A DNA stretch of 64,000 nucleotides from Thermohalobaculum sp965263335 (GCA_965263335.1 CBDHHE010000001.1:3472001-3536000); one strand, 5' to 3'; numbered from the stretch's first letter, positions 8,142 to 17,919 are shown. The notes: a model not told the origin generated them from the sequence alone. Made by a program: numbers and translations.

Positions 8142-8965
8142 CATCCGATCATCAATCTGACATTGCGCACAACCGCCGGGTTTTGGCCATCGTGAATCAA
8201 AAAGGCGGTGTTGGAAAAACAACGACCGCGATCAATCTAGGGACGGGTTTGGCAGAGGCAGGAAAGAGCTGTCTTGTTGTTGATCTGGATCCTCAAGGGA
8301 ACGCATCGACTGGCCTTGGTGTGTTTGGTTCGAACAGAACAAGAACGACGTATGACGTTCTCACCGAAGGGCTCATGCTGTCATCATCGGCTCAACCCAC
8401 ATCAATCGAGAACCTCTCTCTCGCGCCAGGCAGCATCGACCTATCGGGTATCGATGCAGAGCTTATGGATGACACTGACCGCGCCTTCCGTTTGAAGAAG
8501 GCATTTGGAGCGGGAACGCCAGATTCGGTTTCGGACAAATTTGACTACATCTTGATTGATTGCCCACCGTCTCTTTCAATTCTGACAGTGAACGCAATGG
8601 CCGCCTCTTCAGGGTTGATCGTCCCGATGCAGTGTGAGTTCTTTGCGCTCGAAGGGCTAAGTCAGTTGCTTGGCACGGTGCGCCGTCTACAGAAGTCCGT
8701 GAACAACGCACTGCGCATCCATGGGATTGTCTTGACCATGTTCGACCGTCGAAATCGACTTTCCTTCCAGGTTGAAGAAGACGTCCGCAAGAACCTCGGT
8801 GATGTGGTGTACCAAACTGTCATCCCGCGCAATGTGCGCCTTTCGGAGGCGCCCAGCTACGCGATGCCTGCGTTGATCTATGATCGTGATTGCGCGGGCA
8901 GCGTCGCTTATCGGCGACTGGTCCGAGAGATCATCGAACGTGACGAGACAAGCATGGCAGCCTGA
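8138..8965 (+). CDS. parA: Chromosome partitioning ATPase ParA
   Basis: A 275-residue deviant-Walker ATPase that forms the nucleoid gradient along which ParB-parS complexes move. KGGVGKTT near residue 28 is the deviant Walker A, DLDPQGNASTGLG is the A' motif and YILIDCPPSL the Walker B region. The start ATG at 8138 overlaps the stop of the reconstructed rsmG frame (ATGA). parB follows 11 bases later. The arrangement rsmG-parA-parB is the standard chromosomal par locus. Confidence 0.96.
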   Translation: MTSDHQSDIAHNRRVLAIVNQKGGVGKTTTAINLGTGLAEAGKSCLVVDLDPQGNASTGLGVFGSNRTRTTYDVLTEGLMLSSSAQPTSIENLSLAPGSIDLSGIDAELMDDTDRAFRLKKAFGAGTPDSVSDKFDYILIDCPPSLSILTVNAMAASSGLIVPMQCEFFALEGLSQLLGTVRRLQKSVNNALRIHGIVLTMFDRRNRLSFQVEEDVRKNLGDVVYQTVIPRNVRLSEAPSYAMPALIYDRDCAGSVAYRRLVREIIERDETSMAA

Positions 8966-8976
8966 GGGAGATCGGA

Positions 8977-9882
8977 GTGACCAAGGTCGACAAGAAGCGA
9001 TTGGGACGTGGGCTTTCGGCTCTTCTGGGTGATATCGAGAGTATCGCAGACGAGGCCGACGCCGTTGCGGTGACTGACAAGAACAGTCCGCAAAAGTCAT
9101 CACCATCGATGATCGCTATCGATCTGATCAATGCAAATCCAGATCAACCTAGACGCGATTTCACGGACACCGACCTTGAAGAACTTGCGGATTCTATTCG
9201 GCAGCATGGTGTCATTCAACCTGTCCTGCTCCGCCCAGATCCAAAGAAAAAGAATAAATATCAGATAGTTGCGGGTGAGCGGCGGTGGCGTGCTGCGCAA
9301 CGAGCCCAGATTCACGAGTTGCCAGCGATTGTAAGAGAACTAGATGACGGAGACGTGCTCGAGCTGGCAATAATCGAGAATGTTCAACGCGTTGATCTGA
9401 ATCCGATCGAAGAGGCAAGCGGATATGCTCAGCTGATAGAGCGTTTTGGGCACACCCAGGAAGCACTGGCCAAAGCAATTGGGAAAAGCCGCAGTCACCT
9501 CGCAAACATGATGCGGTTGCTGAATTTGCCTGAAGAGGTGCGCGCGCATGTGCAGCGGGGCGTACTGTCGGCTGGTCATGCGAGAACGCTGATCAATGCA
9601 ACGGATCCGGTGGCGCTGGCGCAACGGGCGATCAAGGAAGATCTGAGCGTGCGGCAGTTGGAAACACTGGCTCGGGAGTCCAAACCGGAAAAGACCAGGA
9701 GACGGAGTTCGGCGCCGCAGGAGAAGGATGCAGACACGCGCGCTCTGGAAGGGGATCTCACTGCAGCAATCGGCATGCGTGTAAGTATCGATCATCTCAC
9801 TGCCGATGGCGCAGGCGAACTGCGTATCCGTTACAAGTCGCTCGACCAACTGGACAAGATTTGTCAAAAGCTGGGCGAGTAG
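8977..9882 (+). CDS. parB: Chromosome partitioning protein ParB
   Basis: A CTPase and DNA clamp that loads at parS. The 301-residue product has KKRLGRGLSALLGD at the N-terminus (ParA-interacting arm), the ParB/Srx CTP-binding domain with PDQPRRDF, GVIQPVLLRP and AGERRWRA, then IENVQRVDLNPIEEA and a helix-turn-helix around residues 150-180 (GKSRSHLANMMRLL). The C-terminal dimerisation segment ends YKSLDQLDKICQKLGE. It probably shares the parA transcript. It converges on holA with a gap of only seven bases. Confidence 0.95.
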   Translation: MTKVDKKRLGRGLSALLGDIESIADEADAVAVTDKNSPQKSSPSMIAIDLINANPDQPRRDFTDTDLEELADSIRQHGVIQPVLLRPDPKKKNKYQIVAGERRWRAAQRAQIHELPAIVRELDDGDVLELAIIENVQRVDLNPIEEASGYAQLIERFGHTQEALAKAIGKSRSHLANMMRLLNLPEEVRAHVQRGVLSAGHARTLINATDPVALAQRAIKEDLSVRQLETLARESKPEKTRRRSSAPQEKDADTRALEGDLTAAIGMRVSIDHLTADGAGELRIRYKSLDQLDKICQKLGE

Positions 9883-9889
9883 CCGAGGC

Positions 9890-10915
9890 TCATCCGTGTC
9901 CGGACATCATTGAAAGGCGCAGCACGCATCGCTCCACGATTGCTTGCTCCGGAGAGAGCCCACTGCTCCTCAGTCGCTTGTCCGCTTCATAGATCAAACG
10001 CATGGCCATTTCGGTACGGCCCGACCCCCAGCGTCGGGCTTGTCTGGCAATCGCTGTCCGACGGGGGCCATACAATGGCGGGCGCAGATCGGACAGACCG
10101 ACGTCGATTCCGCCGGGTGAGGAACATATGCGGTGCAGAGTTCGGAAGTGCCGCGCCGCAGACAACACGATCTGGACAGGTGTCACCCCGCTAGAAAGCG
10201 CTCGACGCAGATGCATGACCGCGCGCTGAGGTGCGCCGTCTGCCGCGGCTGCGACCAAGGCATCCGTATCTGCGTCCTGTTCTCTGGGAACAAGCGACGC
10301 AACCAGATCAACATCGAGCTGCTTTCTTTGCTCCGCGCCCGCCAAGCACAGGAGTTCAATGAACTTTGCAACGGCTCCGTGGCTCATTGTGTTGGCAGAC
10401 TCAGCGGCGAGAGCAAGCGCCTCGTCTGACATCCCGGCACACATGCCCTGGGCCTTCATCCGATTTGCGAAGTCCTGAGGTCCGATGGCTTCGGGATACA
10501 CACCCAAAGATACAAAGGCGTCGCGCGCTTCGAAGAGCTTCCTCAGACTCGATCGAGCCGGTAGGGACCCGGCGCACACGACGAGATGATTTTGCTCGAG
10601 ATCTACCTCAAGGATCGCATCCTTTAGTGATGCGGTCAGACCGTCTGTACCACCCTCGATCAAGACGACCTGCGTGTCGCTGAAGAAGCCGCGAGCGCGC
10701 AAAGCGTCACTCACAGAGGCAGGATCCTTTCGAGCCGTAGCCACTGCAAGCCGGACGAGGGCAGTCGGATCGTACCCGTCACCGAGAACGGATGTTACAA
10801 GTGTCGCGCAACGATCACTCACAAGACTTTCATCGGGTCCGTGGATGAGGACAACCCGTACGTCCTCAGTCGGAGCAGAGCAAAACCGCGTTGCGGCAGC
10901 GCCCGAGAGCTTCAC
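9890..10915 (-). CDS. holA: DNA polymerase III delta subunit
   Basis: Clamp-loader delta subunit that opens the beta clamp. The 341-residue protein has the expected order of an N-terminal AAA+-like domain (VVLIHGPDESLVSDR near residue 20), a central domain with VCAGSLPARSSLRKLFEA, and a C-terminal helical collar. It starts with GTG at 10915, overlapping the lptE TAG by one base (TAGTG). The pair lptE-holA downstream of leuS is a conserved alphaproteobacterial set. holA sequences diverge strongly, so the call rests on motif order, length and synteny. Confidence 0.9.
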   Translation of the reverse strand: MKLSGAAATRFCSAPTEDVRVVLIHGPDESLVSDRCATLVTSVLGDGYDPTALVRLAVATARKDPASVSDALRARGFFSDTQVVLIEGGTDGLTASLKDAILEVDLEQNHLVVCAGSLPARSSLRKLFEARDAFVSLGVYPEAIGPQDFANRMKAQGMCAGMSDEALALAAESANTMSHGAVAKFIELLCLAGAEQRKQLDVDLVASLVPREQDADTDALVAAAADGAPQRAVMHLRRALSSGVTPVQIVLSAARHFRTLHRICSSPGGIDVGLSDLRPPLYGPRRTAIARQARRWGSGRTEMAMRLIYEADKRLRSSGLSPEQAIVERCVLRLSMMSGHG

Positions 10916-11406
10916 TAAGCTTGTGCCTTGACTGTGCGTGCGCGGCCCAAGATACCTCGGGCAACGCGTTCACCCAAGTCTCTTGCGAGACGACGTTCCA
11001 CATCCAGGCGGGTCTGGCGCGTCGCGAACAAGTCTGGTGTGGCATCATAGCCTGATTGCGTCACAGAGCGGCTTTGCAGCACCGGACGCCGATCGGGAAG
11101 GCGGTAGAGCACCCAGTCAGCCTCGACCAGCAATGTGATCCGGGTGACGGAGTTGTCCTGCTCGATGGCGAGCCCCTGCTCAATCACGCGTGTCGCGACT
11201 TCAAGCCGGTATTCAGCTGCCTCGGTCCGACCGAGCCTGTCCTCAAGGCTCCGCACCATGAAGTAGCCGAACCGGTCATCGACCTCAGGAAGCTCTATGG
11301 TGCCGCGCAAAGTGGCCGCATCGCTTGTCTCCGCAAGCATGGGCCGGAAACAGCCTGACACCGCGACAGCTCCCGCGGTGAGCGTGAGAAAGCGCCGGCG
11401 GCGCAT
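10915..11406 (-). CDS. lptE: LPS assembly lipoprotein LptE
   Basis: Outer-membrane lipoprotein that plugs LptD for LPS insertion. From ATG 11406 it has 163 residues, starting MRRRRFLTLTAGAVAVSGCF: a short lipoprotein signal with lipobox VSGC. The longer in-frame start at 11430 lies inside leuS and would bury the signal; GAGGAG six bases before 11406 supports the shorter form. The family is poorly conserved, so the call uses signal type, size and position between leuS and holA, where alphaproteobacterial lptE sits. Confidence 0.85.
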   Translation of the reverse strand: MRRRRFLTLTAGAVAVSGCFRPMLAETSDAATLRGTIELPEVDDRFGYFMVRSLEDRLGRTEAAEYRLEVATRVIEQGLAIEQDNSVTRITLLVEADWVLYRLPDRRPVLQSRSVTQSGYDATPDLFATRQTRLDVERRLARDLGERVARGILGRARTVKAQA

Positions 11407-11416
11407 TCGACTCTCC

Positions 11417-13993
11417 TCAAACGACCACATTGACGATCCGTCCAGGCACGATGATCACCTTTTTTGGTGGACGTTGGTCAAGAAACTTCACGACCGAGGG
11501 TTCTTCCAGGGCCAAGCGTTCAATCTCGACGTTGCCAAGTCCAGGCACAACCGAGATTTGCGCACGCTTCTTGCCGTTGACCTGAACGGGCAACACGATC
11601 GTCTGTTCAGCGATCATGGTCTCGTCCGCCTCGGGCCATTTTTGGTCGACCAGCATGTCATTGTGGCCCAGCCGTTCCCAAAGCTCTTCAGCCAAATGAG
11701 GTGTCATGGGCGCCATGAGGCGTGTCAGTGTTTCCGCAGCTTCCCGTCTGGCAAAGTCAGCATCAGCACCAGTTGCATCCATGCGCCCCAGCGCGGCCGA
11801 GAGTTCATGAATCCGGGCAACGGCCTTGTTGAACCCAAACTCTTCTATATCGGTCGTAATCGCCGAGATGGTTCGGTGTGTCGCGCGACGCAACGCGTAG
11901 GCTTCATCCTTCATCTCCGCAGGCGCAGGTGTTCCCACCGGGCAGAGAGAGGCTTCGTCCAAGAGTCTCCAAACCCTTTGCAAGAAGCGCCAAGCGCCTT
12001 CGACGCCCGCGGTTGTCCATTCGACGTCGCGCTCAGGCGGGCTGTCAGACAGCATGAACCAGCGTGCGGTGTCCGCACCGTACTGCTCGATGATCTTCTC
12101 CGGATCGATGGTGTTGCGCTTGGACTTGGACATCTTCACGGACGGGCCAACGGTCACGATCCCGCCTGAGCCCGCCACCCGCGCTGAATCTCCGTCGCGT
12201 TCGACCTCATCCGGGCTGAGCCAGCGCCCGCTCTCGTCGCGGTAGGTTTCGTGGCACACCATGCCTTGCGTGAACAGCGCGTCAAACGGTTCTTCAGCCT
12301 TGAGCGGCAAATGGCCCGTCCGGCTCATCGCGCGGCAGAAGTAGCGCGAGTAGAGGAGGTGTAGAATGGCGTGCTCCACACCTCCGACATACTGATCGAC
12401 GTTCATCCAGTACTCGACGTCGGCTGCCACGGTGGGCGTATCTGCATCTGGCGCCGTGAAGCGGGCGAAGTACCAGGAGGAGTCAACGAACGTGTCCATC
12501 GTATCGGTTTCGCGTTGCGCGGGCCCACCGCATATTGGGCAAGCCACATCTCGCCAGGTCGGGTGACGATCAAGTGGATTGCCCGGGTTTTCAAAGGACA
12601 CGTCATCAGGGAGTTGCACAGGCAGGTCTGCCTTGGGCACGGGAACAGCACCGCAAGTTGCGCAATGGATGATCGGGATCGGACAGCCCCAGTACCGTTG
12701 CCGGCTAATGCCCCAGTCGCGGAGCCGGAACCGGGTCATTCCTTGCCCGAGTTCGCGCTCTTCGAACCAATCGATCGTCGCATCGATTGCAGCCTGGCTC
12801 GAAGCCTCACCGACACCGGCAAAGTGGTCTACGTATCGGACGGTTTCGGTCTTCGGCGGAACGAGAGCCTCTGTTCCGACATCCTGAGGATCGTTTAGCG
12901 CGAAGAAGGCGTTCCGGACGGGCAGATCGTACTTGCGCGCGAAGTCGAGGTCTCGTTGATCATGCGCCGGGCACCCGAAGACCGCGCCGGTACCGTACTC
13001 CATCAGCACAAAGTTACCGATCCACACCGGCAAGGTGCGCTCGGGCCAGACTGGATGCCGGACTTCGAGCCCAGTCGGCAGACCCTTCTTCTCCGCCTTC
13101 TCCAGCGCTTCTTCCGATGTTCCCATCTGGCGGCACTCGGCGCAGAAGCTTGCAACATCCGAATTCTCGGCTTCGATTGCACGTGCCAAAGGATGGTCTG
13201 GCGAAATCGCGAGAAAACTGGCGCCCAACAAAGTATCGGGTCGGGTCGAATAACACTGGATGGACTCAAGCCCTGCAAAGGGCACGAGCAGCGGAAAGCC
13301 GATCTCGATGCCCCGGCTCTTCCCGATCCAGTTCGCCTGCATCGTGCGGACTTTCTCCGGCCAGTCCTTCAGCCCATCGAGTGCGGCAAGCAGTTCGTCC
13401 GCCATGTCTGAAATGCGGAAGAACCATTGGGTCAGCTCGCGACGCTCAACCGGTGCGTCCGACCGCCAGCCGCGGCCATCGATCACCTGCTCATTCGCCA
13501 GAACGGTCTGATCAACCGGATCCCAGTTCACGACCGAGCTCTTTCGAGTGATGAAGCCCGCCTCGAGCATGTCAACAAACAGGGACTGTTGCTGACGTGA
13601 GTATTCTGGATCGCAGGTGGCCAGTTCGCGCGACCAGTCAATGCTCAGACCCAATGCCTTCAACTGCTCGCGCATTGCCGCGATGTTGTCGTAGGTCCAG
13701 GATTTGGGATGAATGCCGCGCTCCATCGCGGCGTTCTCTGCAGCGAGCCCAAAGGCATCCCAACCCATCGGATGCAGCACATTGAAGCCGCTGGCGCGCT
13801 TGTACCGCGCAATCACGTCTCCAAGCGTGTAGTTGCGAACGTGACCCATATGAATGCGGCCCGACGGGTATGGAAACATCTCAAGGACGTAGTACTTGGG
13901 CTTCGCTTGATCCCGTGCCGCCTGAAAGGCATTCGTCGAGTCCCAGGCGGCTTGCCATTTCGGCTCGGCCGTGCGTGCATTGTAGCGGGACAT
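11417..13993 (-). CDS. leuS: Leucyl-tRNA synthetase
   Basis: Class I aminoacyl-tRNA synthetase. The product from ATG 13993 has 858 residues and starts MSRYNARTAEPKWQAAWD; a longer in-frame start at 14083 is not homologous, and GGGAGG lies just upstream of 13993. The HIGH-type motif reads PYPSGRIHMGHVRNY near residue 45 and the KMSKS loop reads VKMSKSKRN around residue 630. The CP1 editing domain (STRPDTLLGASF, GTGAVFGCPAHDQRDLDFA) is intact. It heads the leuS-lptE-holA run. Confidence 0.97.
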   Translation of the reverse strand: MSRYNARTAEPKWQAAWDSTNAFQAARDQAKPKYYVLEMFPYPSGRIHMGHVRNYTLGDVIARYKRASGFNVLHPMGWDAFGLAAENAAMERGIHPKSWTYDNIAAMREQLKALGLSIDWSRELATCDPEYSRQQQSLFVDMLEAGFITRKSSVVNWDPVDQTVLANEQVIDGRGWRSDAPVERRELTQWFFRISDMADELLAALDGLKDWPEKVRTMQANWIGKSRGIEIGFPLLVPFAGLESIQCYSTRPDTLLGASFLAISPDHPLARAIEAENSDVASFCAECRQMGTSEEALEKAEKKGLPTGLEVRHPVWPERTLPVWIGNFVLMEYGTGAVFGCPAHDQRDLDFARKYDLPVRNAFFALNDPQDVGTEALVPPKTETVRYVDHFAGVGEASSQAAIDATIDWFEERELGQGMTRFRLRDWGISRQRYWGCPIPIIHCATCGAVPVPKADLPVQLPDDVSFENPGNPLDRHPTWRDVACPICGGPAQRETDTMDTFVDSSWYFARFTAPDADTPTVAADVEYWMNVDQYVGGVEHAILHLLYSRYFCRAMSRTGHLPLKAEEPFDALFTQGMVCHETYRDESGRWLSPDEVERDGDSARVAGSGGIVTVGPSVKMSKSKRNTIDPEKIIEQYGADTARWFMLSDSPPERDVEWTTAGVEGAWRFLQRVWRLLDEASLCPVGTPAPAEMKDEAYALRRATHRTISAITTDIEEFGFNKAVARIHELSAALGRMDATGADADFARREAAETLTRLMAPMTPHLAEELWERLGHNDMLVDQKWPEADETMIAEQTIVLPVQVNGKKRAQISVVPGLGNVEIERLALEEPSVVKFLDQRPPKKVIIVPGRIVNVVV

Positions 13994-14098
13994 GCGAACC
14001 TCCCTTAGGCCCGGCTCCGGAACGGTAGGTCGGGCACAACGAAAAACCGCGCCCGTGATAGTCTGGGCGCGGCAGCAATTCAACGGTTGGACCGAGGT

Positions 14099-14680
14099 TC
14101 AGCCGGTCGAGTCTTCCGAAACCGAGGCGATCCGAATTTGCCGTGCGCGTGTCAGAATGGCGTCTTCCAACTTTCTCGGTGTCTCCGGGCTGACAGTTGC
14201 AGGTACCCAAGCCCCGCCTTCGCCCATGACTTCGCGGTAGACTGCAACACGCAGCGAGCTTGCGGCGAGTGTCGGATTGACCATGTAGGCCGTCACCTTG
14301 AAGCGCTCGTCGGGATTGCCGGGTGCCGCACCCCAGTCTGTTGCAATGACGCCCGTGAAAGGATCGGTCGACGACAGCGGCAAGAAGCTCAGCGTATCGA
14401 GTGAGGCTTGCCAGAGGAAACGATTGACCGGAAGGGCGCCATCGCGGTTCTCATCTGTTCCACCGAAGAACGATCCATCGCTCAGTGAACTGAGCGTGAA
14501 ACCTTCGTCCCCAAAGATGCTACCGCCCTCATTGTTCCGATCCCGGAGCGGACCGGTTTGGACCGTTGTCTGTTCTTCCTTGGCGGCATACTCGTTCGAG
14601 CTGCCGCATGCCGCAACGATGCCTCCGAGCGTACCGAGCGCCAGTAGCCGTGCGGTTGCTTGCATCGAGCCGATTTTCAT
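14099..14680 (-). CDS. DUF3576 domain-containing lipoprotein
   Basis: A 193-residue predicted lipoprotein. The hydrophobic stretch near residues 9-24 ends in VAACGSS, a plausible lipobox with Cys25. The mature part contains VNRFLWQASLDTLSFLPL, STDPFTGVIATDWG and DERFKVTAYM, all characteristic of DUF3576, a family restricted largely to alphaproteobacteria and without a known function. It lies just upstream of leuS on the same strand, separated by 105 bases, as in many relatives, suggesting an envelope-assembly role alongside lptE. That role is inferred. Confidence 0.87.
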   Translation of the reverse strand: MKIGSMQATARLLALGTLGGIVAACGSSNEYAAKEEQTTVQTGPLRDRNNEGGSIFGDEGFTLSSLSDGSFFGGTDENRDGALPVNRFLWQASLDTLSFLPLSSTDPFTGVIATDWGAAPGNPDERFKVTAYMVNPTLAASSLRVAVYREVMGEGGAWVPATVSPETPRKLEDAILTRARQIRIASVSEDSTG

Positions 14681-15004
14681 CTCGTGTCTGCCCTCCGACT
14701 CAGGTTTTACTGCGTGCTACGGTGTTCGCAGAGCTTGCACGTGCACCGCGCTTTGGCGACTACCTAACACAGCGTTTGGCACCGCGAAAGCGCTGAGCAG
14801 GTTTCATGCAGAGATAGCAAGAGAATTCATGTTGCAAAACTGCACCGAAACGTTACGAGAGTTTCCCTATACCTTGTCGCGGCGATTGACGGCCTGCTGT
14901 GCATGCTTAACAAGGCGACAGGGCAGGAACAGCCCAGCGCACATCGTGCGGATAAACCGTGCGAAAGTAAGCAAACACACGTGTGACATCCAAAGAGGGA
15001 CACC
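14681..15004. other. Divergent intergenic region before the porin gene
   Basis: A 324-base gap between two divergently transcribed envelope genes. No gene is convincing. It probably holds the promoters of both genes and the porin 5' leader. TTGACG at 14886-14891 is a possible -35, but no good -10 is paired with it. A purine-rich AAAGAGGG lies seven to ten bases before the porin ATG. Confidence 0.4.
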
Positions 15005-16159
15005 ATGAAGAAAGTTCTCTTGGGCACCAGCGCCATCGCGCTCGCAAGTGCCTTTGCGACTTCGGCACACTCCGCCGAATGGGAAGTTAAGGTAGGCGGC
15101 TACATGGAGCAGCACGTCGCCTTCGCATCTTCTGACGGCGACAATCTGGGCGATCCGGGCGACGTTGACGGCGTCGACTCCAAGCAGGACTCGGAGATCT
15201 TCTTCAAGCCTTCGATCACGCTCGACAACGGTATCAAGATCGGTGCCGACATCCAGCTCGAAGGTTTCCAGAACGGCGACCAGATCGACGAAAGCTTCAT
15301 GTTCATCCGCGGCTCGTTCGGTGAGGTCCTTCTGGGCTCCGAGAACTCGGCCGGATACAAAATGTCCATCGTTGCGCCTGACGTGACCTACGTCAACGCG
15401 TCTTCGAACTCGCTGGCCTCGTTCATTCCTTACTCGGGCGGTAGCCAGGGTGCCAACCTGTTCCGCGCGACACTGGGTTCGACCTTCATCGAGAACCTCG
15501 CGAACAACGACGCCCAGCGCATCACCTACTTCACGCCGCGCTTCGCAGGCCTGCAGCTCGGTCTGTCGTATGCCCGCGACGGAAACCAGGACAGCAACAC
15601 CCAGATCAACTGTGCCGGCGCCGCCTGTAACTTCTTCGACGTTGGTGTGAACTACGTGAACTCGTTCGGTGGGTTCGACGTTGCAGTCTCCGGTCAGTAC
15701 GGCATCGCGGACACCGACGGTGCAGTCGCAGGTGACCAGAACAATGCTCAGGTCTGGTCGGCTGGTGCATCGTTCGGCTTCGCCGGTGTGACCATCGGTG
15801 GTTCGTTCAACGAACAGAACAACGGTGGTAACCTCGACGGTATCTCGTACGACGCTGGTGTGTCTTACGAAACCGGTCCCTGGGGCTTCTCGTTCACCTA
15901 CCTGCACGGTGAGAACGAAGATAACGAGAACTTCAACACCGGTCTCGCAGGCGGCAACACCGAAGAAGAACTTGACATCTTCCTCGTCGGCGCGCGCTAC
16001 AACGTCGCCAAAGGTGTCGGTGTCGGCCTGTTCGGCGCCTATGTCGTCTTCGAAGAAGAATTCGGCGATCCGAACTCGTGCGGTGCTGTTGTGTGTAACA
16101 ACGGCGGCGACGACGTCGACGGCTTCGTGATCGGCTCGAGCCTCAAGATCAGCTTCTGA
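15005..16159 (+). CDS. Outer-membrane porin
   Basis: A 384-residue secreted beta-barrel protein. Residues 1-23 form a Sec signal (MKKVLLGTSAIALASAFATS, cleavage after HSA). The mature chain alternates polar and hydrophobic residues with many Gly/Asn/Asp turns, has FEVLLGSENSAGYK-like L3 features (here GEVLLGSENSAGYK) and ends in aromatic Phe (SSLKISF), the signal for BAM insertion. It resembles the general alphaproteobacterial porin group. Codon use is strongly biased to C- and G-ending codons, which together with its strong terminator suggests high expression. The long opposite-strand ORF is an artefact of that bias. Confidence 0.92.
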   Translation: MKKVLLGTSAIALASAFATSAHSAEWEVKVGGYMEQHVAFASSDGDNLGDPGDVDGVDSKQDSEIFFKPSITLDNGIKIGADIQLEGFQNGDQIDESFMFIRGSFGEVLLGSENSAGYKMSIVAPDVTYVNASSNSLASFIPYSGGSQGANLFRATLGSTFIENLANNDAQRITYFTPRFAGLQLGLSYARDGNQDSNTQINCAGAACNFFDVGVNYVNSFGGFDVAVSGQYGIADTDGAVAGDQNNAQVWSAGASFGFAGVTIGGSFNEQNNGGNLDGISYDAGVSYETGPWGFSFTYLHGENEDNENFNTGLAGGNTEEELDIFLVGARYNVAKGVGVGLFGAYVVFEEEFGDPNSCGAVVCNNGGDDVDGFVIGSSLKISF

Positions 16160-16179
16160 TCTTTCGACCATTCGAATTC

Positions 16180-16212
16180 GGGGGAGGGGCTTTCGTCCCT
16201 CCCTCTTTTTTT
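16180..16212 (+). terminator. Rho-independent terminator of the porin gene
   Basis: GGGAGGG (16182-16188) pairs with CCCTCCC (16197-16203) around an eight-base loop and is followed by a run of seven T. It lies about 20 bases after the porin stop. Confidence 0.9.
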
Positions 16213-16258
16213 GTTAAGACCGGTCTCGATCCCGCCCTGCTTCAGGACCGTCCGGCGC

Positions 16259-17086
16259 ATGAAGTCGATCATCTGGCTCGCCTCTTACCCTAAGTCGGGC
16301 AACACCTGGTTGCGCGCCTTTCTGGCGAACTATGTGTTCAACACAAAAGAACCCGTACCGATCAATCAGATCCACCGGTTGGGCATGGGCGACTCCAGCG
16401 CCAATGCCTACAAGCGTGTTGCACCAGGTTTCAATCCCACCGATCCGCAGGACTGCGCGCGCCACCGGGACGCTGTTCTCAAAGGTATCGTTGGGAACAA
16501 GGCTGACGTGAACTTCGTCAAGACCCACTGCGAGAATGGAACGGCATTCGGGGTCACACTTGTGCCGAGCTCGATGACACGTGCAGCAATCTACATCCTG
16601 CGCAATCCGCTTGATGTCGCGCTTTCGTTCGCGAGCCACTATGGCAAGAGCATTGACGAGACGATCGAGGGACTTCGACGCGACGACAATGTGCTTCTCG
16701 GGGACAGCCAGAACACATTCCAGTTCCTAGGAAACTGGTCCAATCACGTCCTGGGATGGACTCGTGCCAGGGGCTTCCCGGTGCTGACGTTGCGCTATGA
16801 GGACATGCAAAGCGATCCCGCCGCCACCTTCCGCCTTGCGCTTGAGCACATCGGATTGCCAGTTCAGGACGAGCGACTGGAGCGCGCAATTCGCCACTCT
16901 TCCTTCGAAGAACTCCGGCGTCAGGAAGACAAGTCGGGCTTCATTGAAAACTCGGCCAACCAACAGCGCTTCTTTCGGGCCGGTCGCGTGGGTCAGGGAA
17001 AGTCAGAGCTATCCGAGACTCAGATGGAGCGGCTGCGCGCCGATCATCGTTCCGTTATGAAACGCTTTGGCTACTTGGGAACCTAA
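16259..17086 (+). CDS. Sulfotransferase family protein 1 of 3
   Basis: A 275-residue PAPS-dependent sulfotransferase-fold protein. SYPKSGNTWLRAFLANY at residues 9-25 is the 5'-phosphosulfate loop and RNPLDVALSFASHYG near residue 121 is the 3'-phosphate-binding segment. TLRYEDM and the C-terminal FRAGRVGQGK-like motif are conserved in this family. ATG 16259 is chosen because homology starts there. The acceptor (glycan, lipid or small molecule) is unknown. The TAA overlaps the next ATG by one base (TAATG), so it heads a coupled row of three paralogs. It starts shortly after the porin terminator, so its promoter must be short or shared by readthrough. Confidence 0.9.
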   Translation: MKSIIWLASYPKSGNTWLRAFLANYVFNTKEPVPINQIHRLGMGDSSANAYKRVAPGFNPTDPQDCARHRDAVLKGIVGNKADVNFVKTHCENGTAFGVTLVPSSMTRAAIYILRNPLDVALSFASHYGKSIDETIEGLRRDDNVLLGDSQNTFQFLGNWSNHVLGWTRARGFPVLTLRYEDMQSDPAATFRLALEHIGLPVQDERLERAIRHSSFEELRRQEDKSGFIENSANQQRFFRAGRVGQGKSELSETQMERLRADHRSVMKRFGYLGT

Positions 17087-17919
17087 TGTCGTCTCCGCAG
17101 AACACCCTCGTCTGGCTCGCCTCCTATCCGAAATCGGGCAACACCTGGCTGCGCGCTTTTCTGGCGAATTATCTGAGCGATCAGGACGGCCCCATCGACA
17201 TCAACCAGATGCAGCACATCAGCTTCGGTGACAGCTCGCGCCCTGCGTTCGAGGAGTTGAATGGCGGCGCACTCGGAATGATGCCCATCGACGGCTTGCT
17301 CGACCTGCGCACCCGTCATCTAAGACGCATCGCAGGCGGAGCCGACGTCAACCTTGTGAAGACCCACTTCGCGAACACCAAGCTTTTGGGGCATTGGACA
17401 ATCCCTGCCGAGTTGACACGCCAGGCAGTCTACCTGGTGCGGAACCCGCTCGACATGGTGATTTCATACGCAGATCACTGGGGGATGTCGGTGGATGAGA
17501 TTGCGGATCTCATCTCAAAGCCGACCAATGGCGTGCCCGCGTCACCGAAGACGATCCAACAGTATCTCGGGAATTGGTCAGAGCATGTGAAGGGATGGTC
17601 AGGCGAGACGCAATTCCGTGTCCTCACACTGCGATATGAAGATCTCCTTTCAAATCCCGAAGCAATGTTCGAGAAAGTCGTGAACCATATCGGATTGCCA
17701 CTCGACAGCGGAGCCCTGCGCCAGGCTGTTCAATTCTCGCGCTTCGATGTGCTGCAATCCCAGGAACAAGCCAATGGTTTCGTCGAACGCGGACAACCTC
17801 AGGTGCGGTTCTTCCGCAGCGGCACCCACGGACAATGGCGCGAGGTCTTGACGGAGGCGCTTGTCACGCGGATCAGCCGAGACCATGCTGAGGTCATGCG
17901 GAAGTTCGGGTATCTCTAA
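17086..17919 (+). CDS. Sulfotransferase family protein 2 of 3
   Basis: A 277-residue paralog of the preceding gene. SYPKSGNTWLRAFLANYL repeats the phosphosulfate loop almost exactly, VRNPLDMVISYADHWG is the 3'-phosphate motif, and LTLRYEDLL, FFRSGTHGQW and a shared C-terminal FGYL close the domain. It is coupled on both sides by TAATG junctions. The segment between the two PAPS motifs differs clearly from copy 1, which suggests that acceptor specificity has diverged rather than that this is a recent exact duplication. Confidence 0.9.
   Translation: MSSPQNTLVWLASYPKSGNTWLRAFLANYLSDQDGPIDINQMQHISFGDSSRPAFEELNGGALGMMPIDGLLDLRTRHLRRIAGGADVNLVKTHFANTKLLGHWTIPAELTRQAVYLVRNPLDMVISYADHWGMSVDEIADLISKPTNGVPASPKTIQQYLGNWSEHVKGWSGETQFRVLTLRYEDLLSNPEAMFEKVVNHIGLPLDSGALRQAVQFSRFDVLQSQEQANGFVERGQPQVRFFRSGTHGQWREVLTEALVTRISRDHAEVMRKFGYL

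Noticed and set aside
12787..13551. Plus-strand ORF (254 codons) opposite leuS
   Set aside because: Arg/Ser-rich low-complexity translation with no homology pattern; leuS is intact on the other strand.
14867..16171. Long minus-strand ORF (434 codons) opposite the porin gene
   Set aside because: It has no family signature and arises from the porin's strong codon bias. The plus-strand product has a signal peptide, beta-barrel pattern and terminal Phe.
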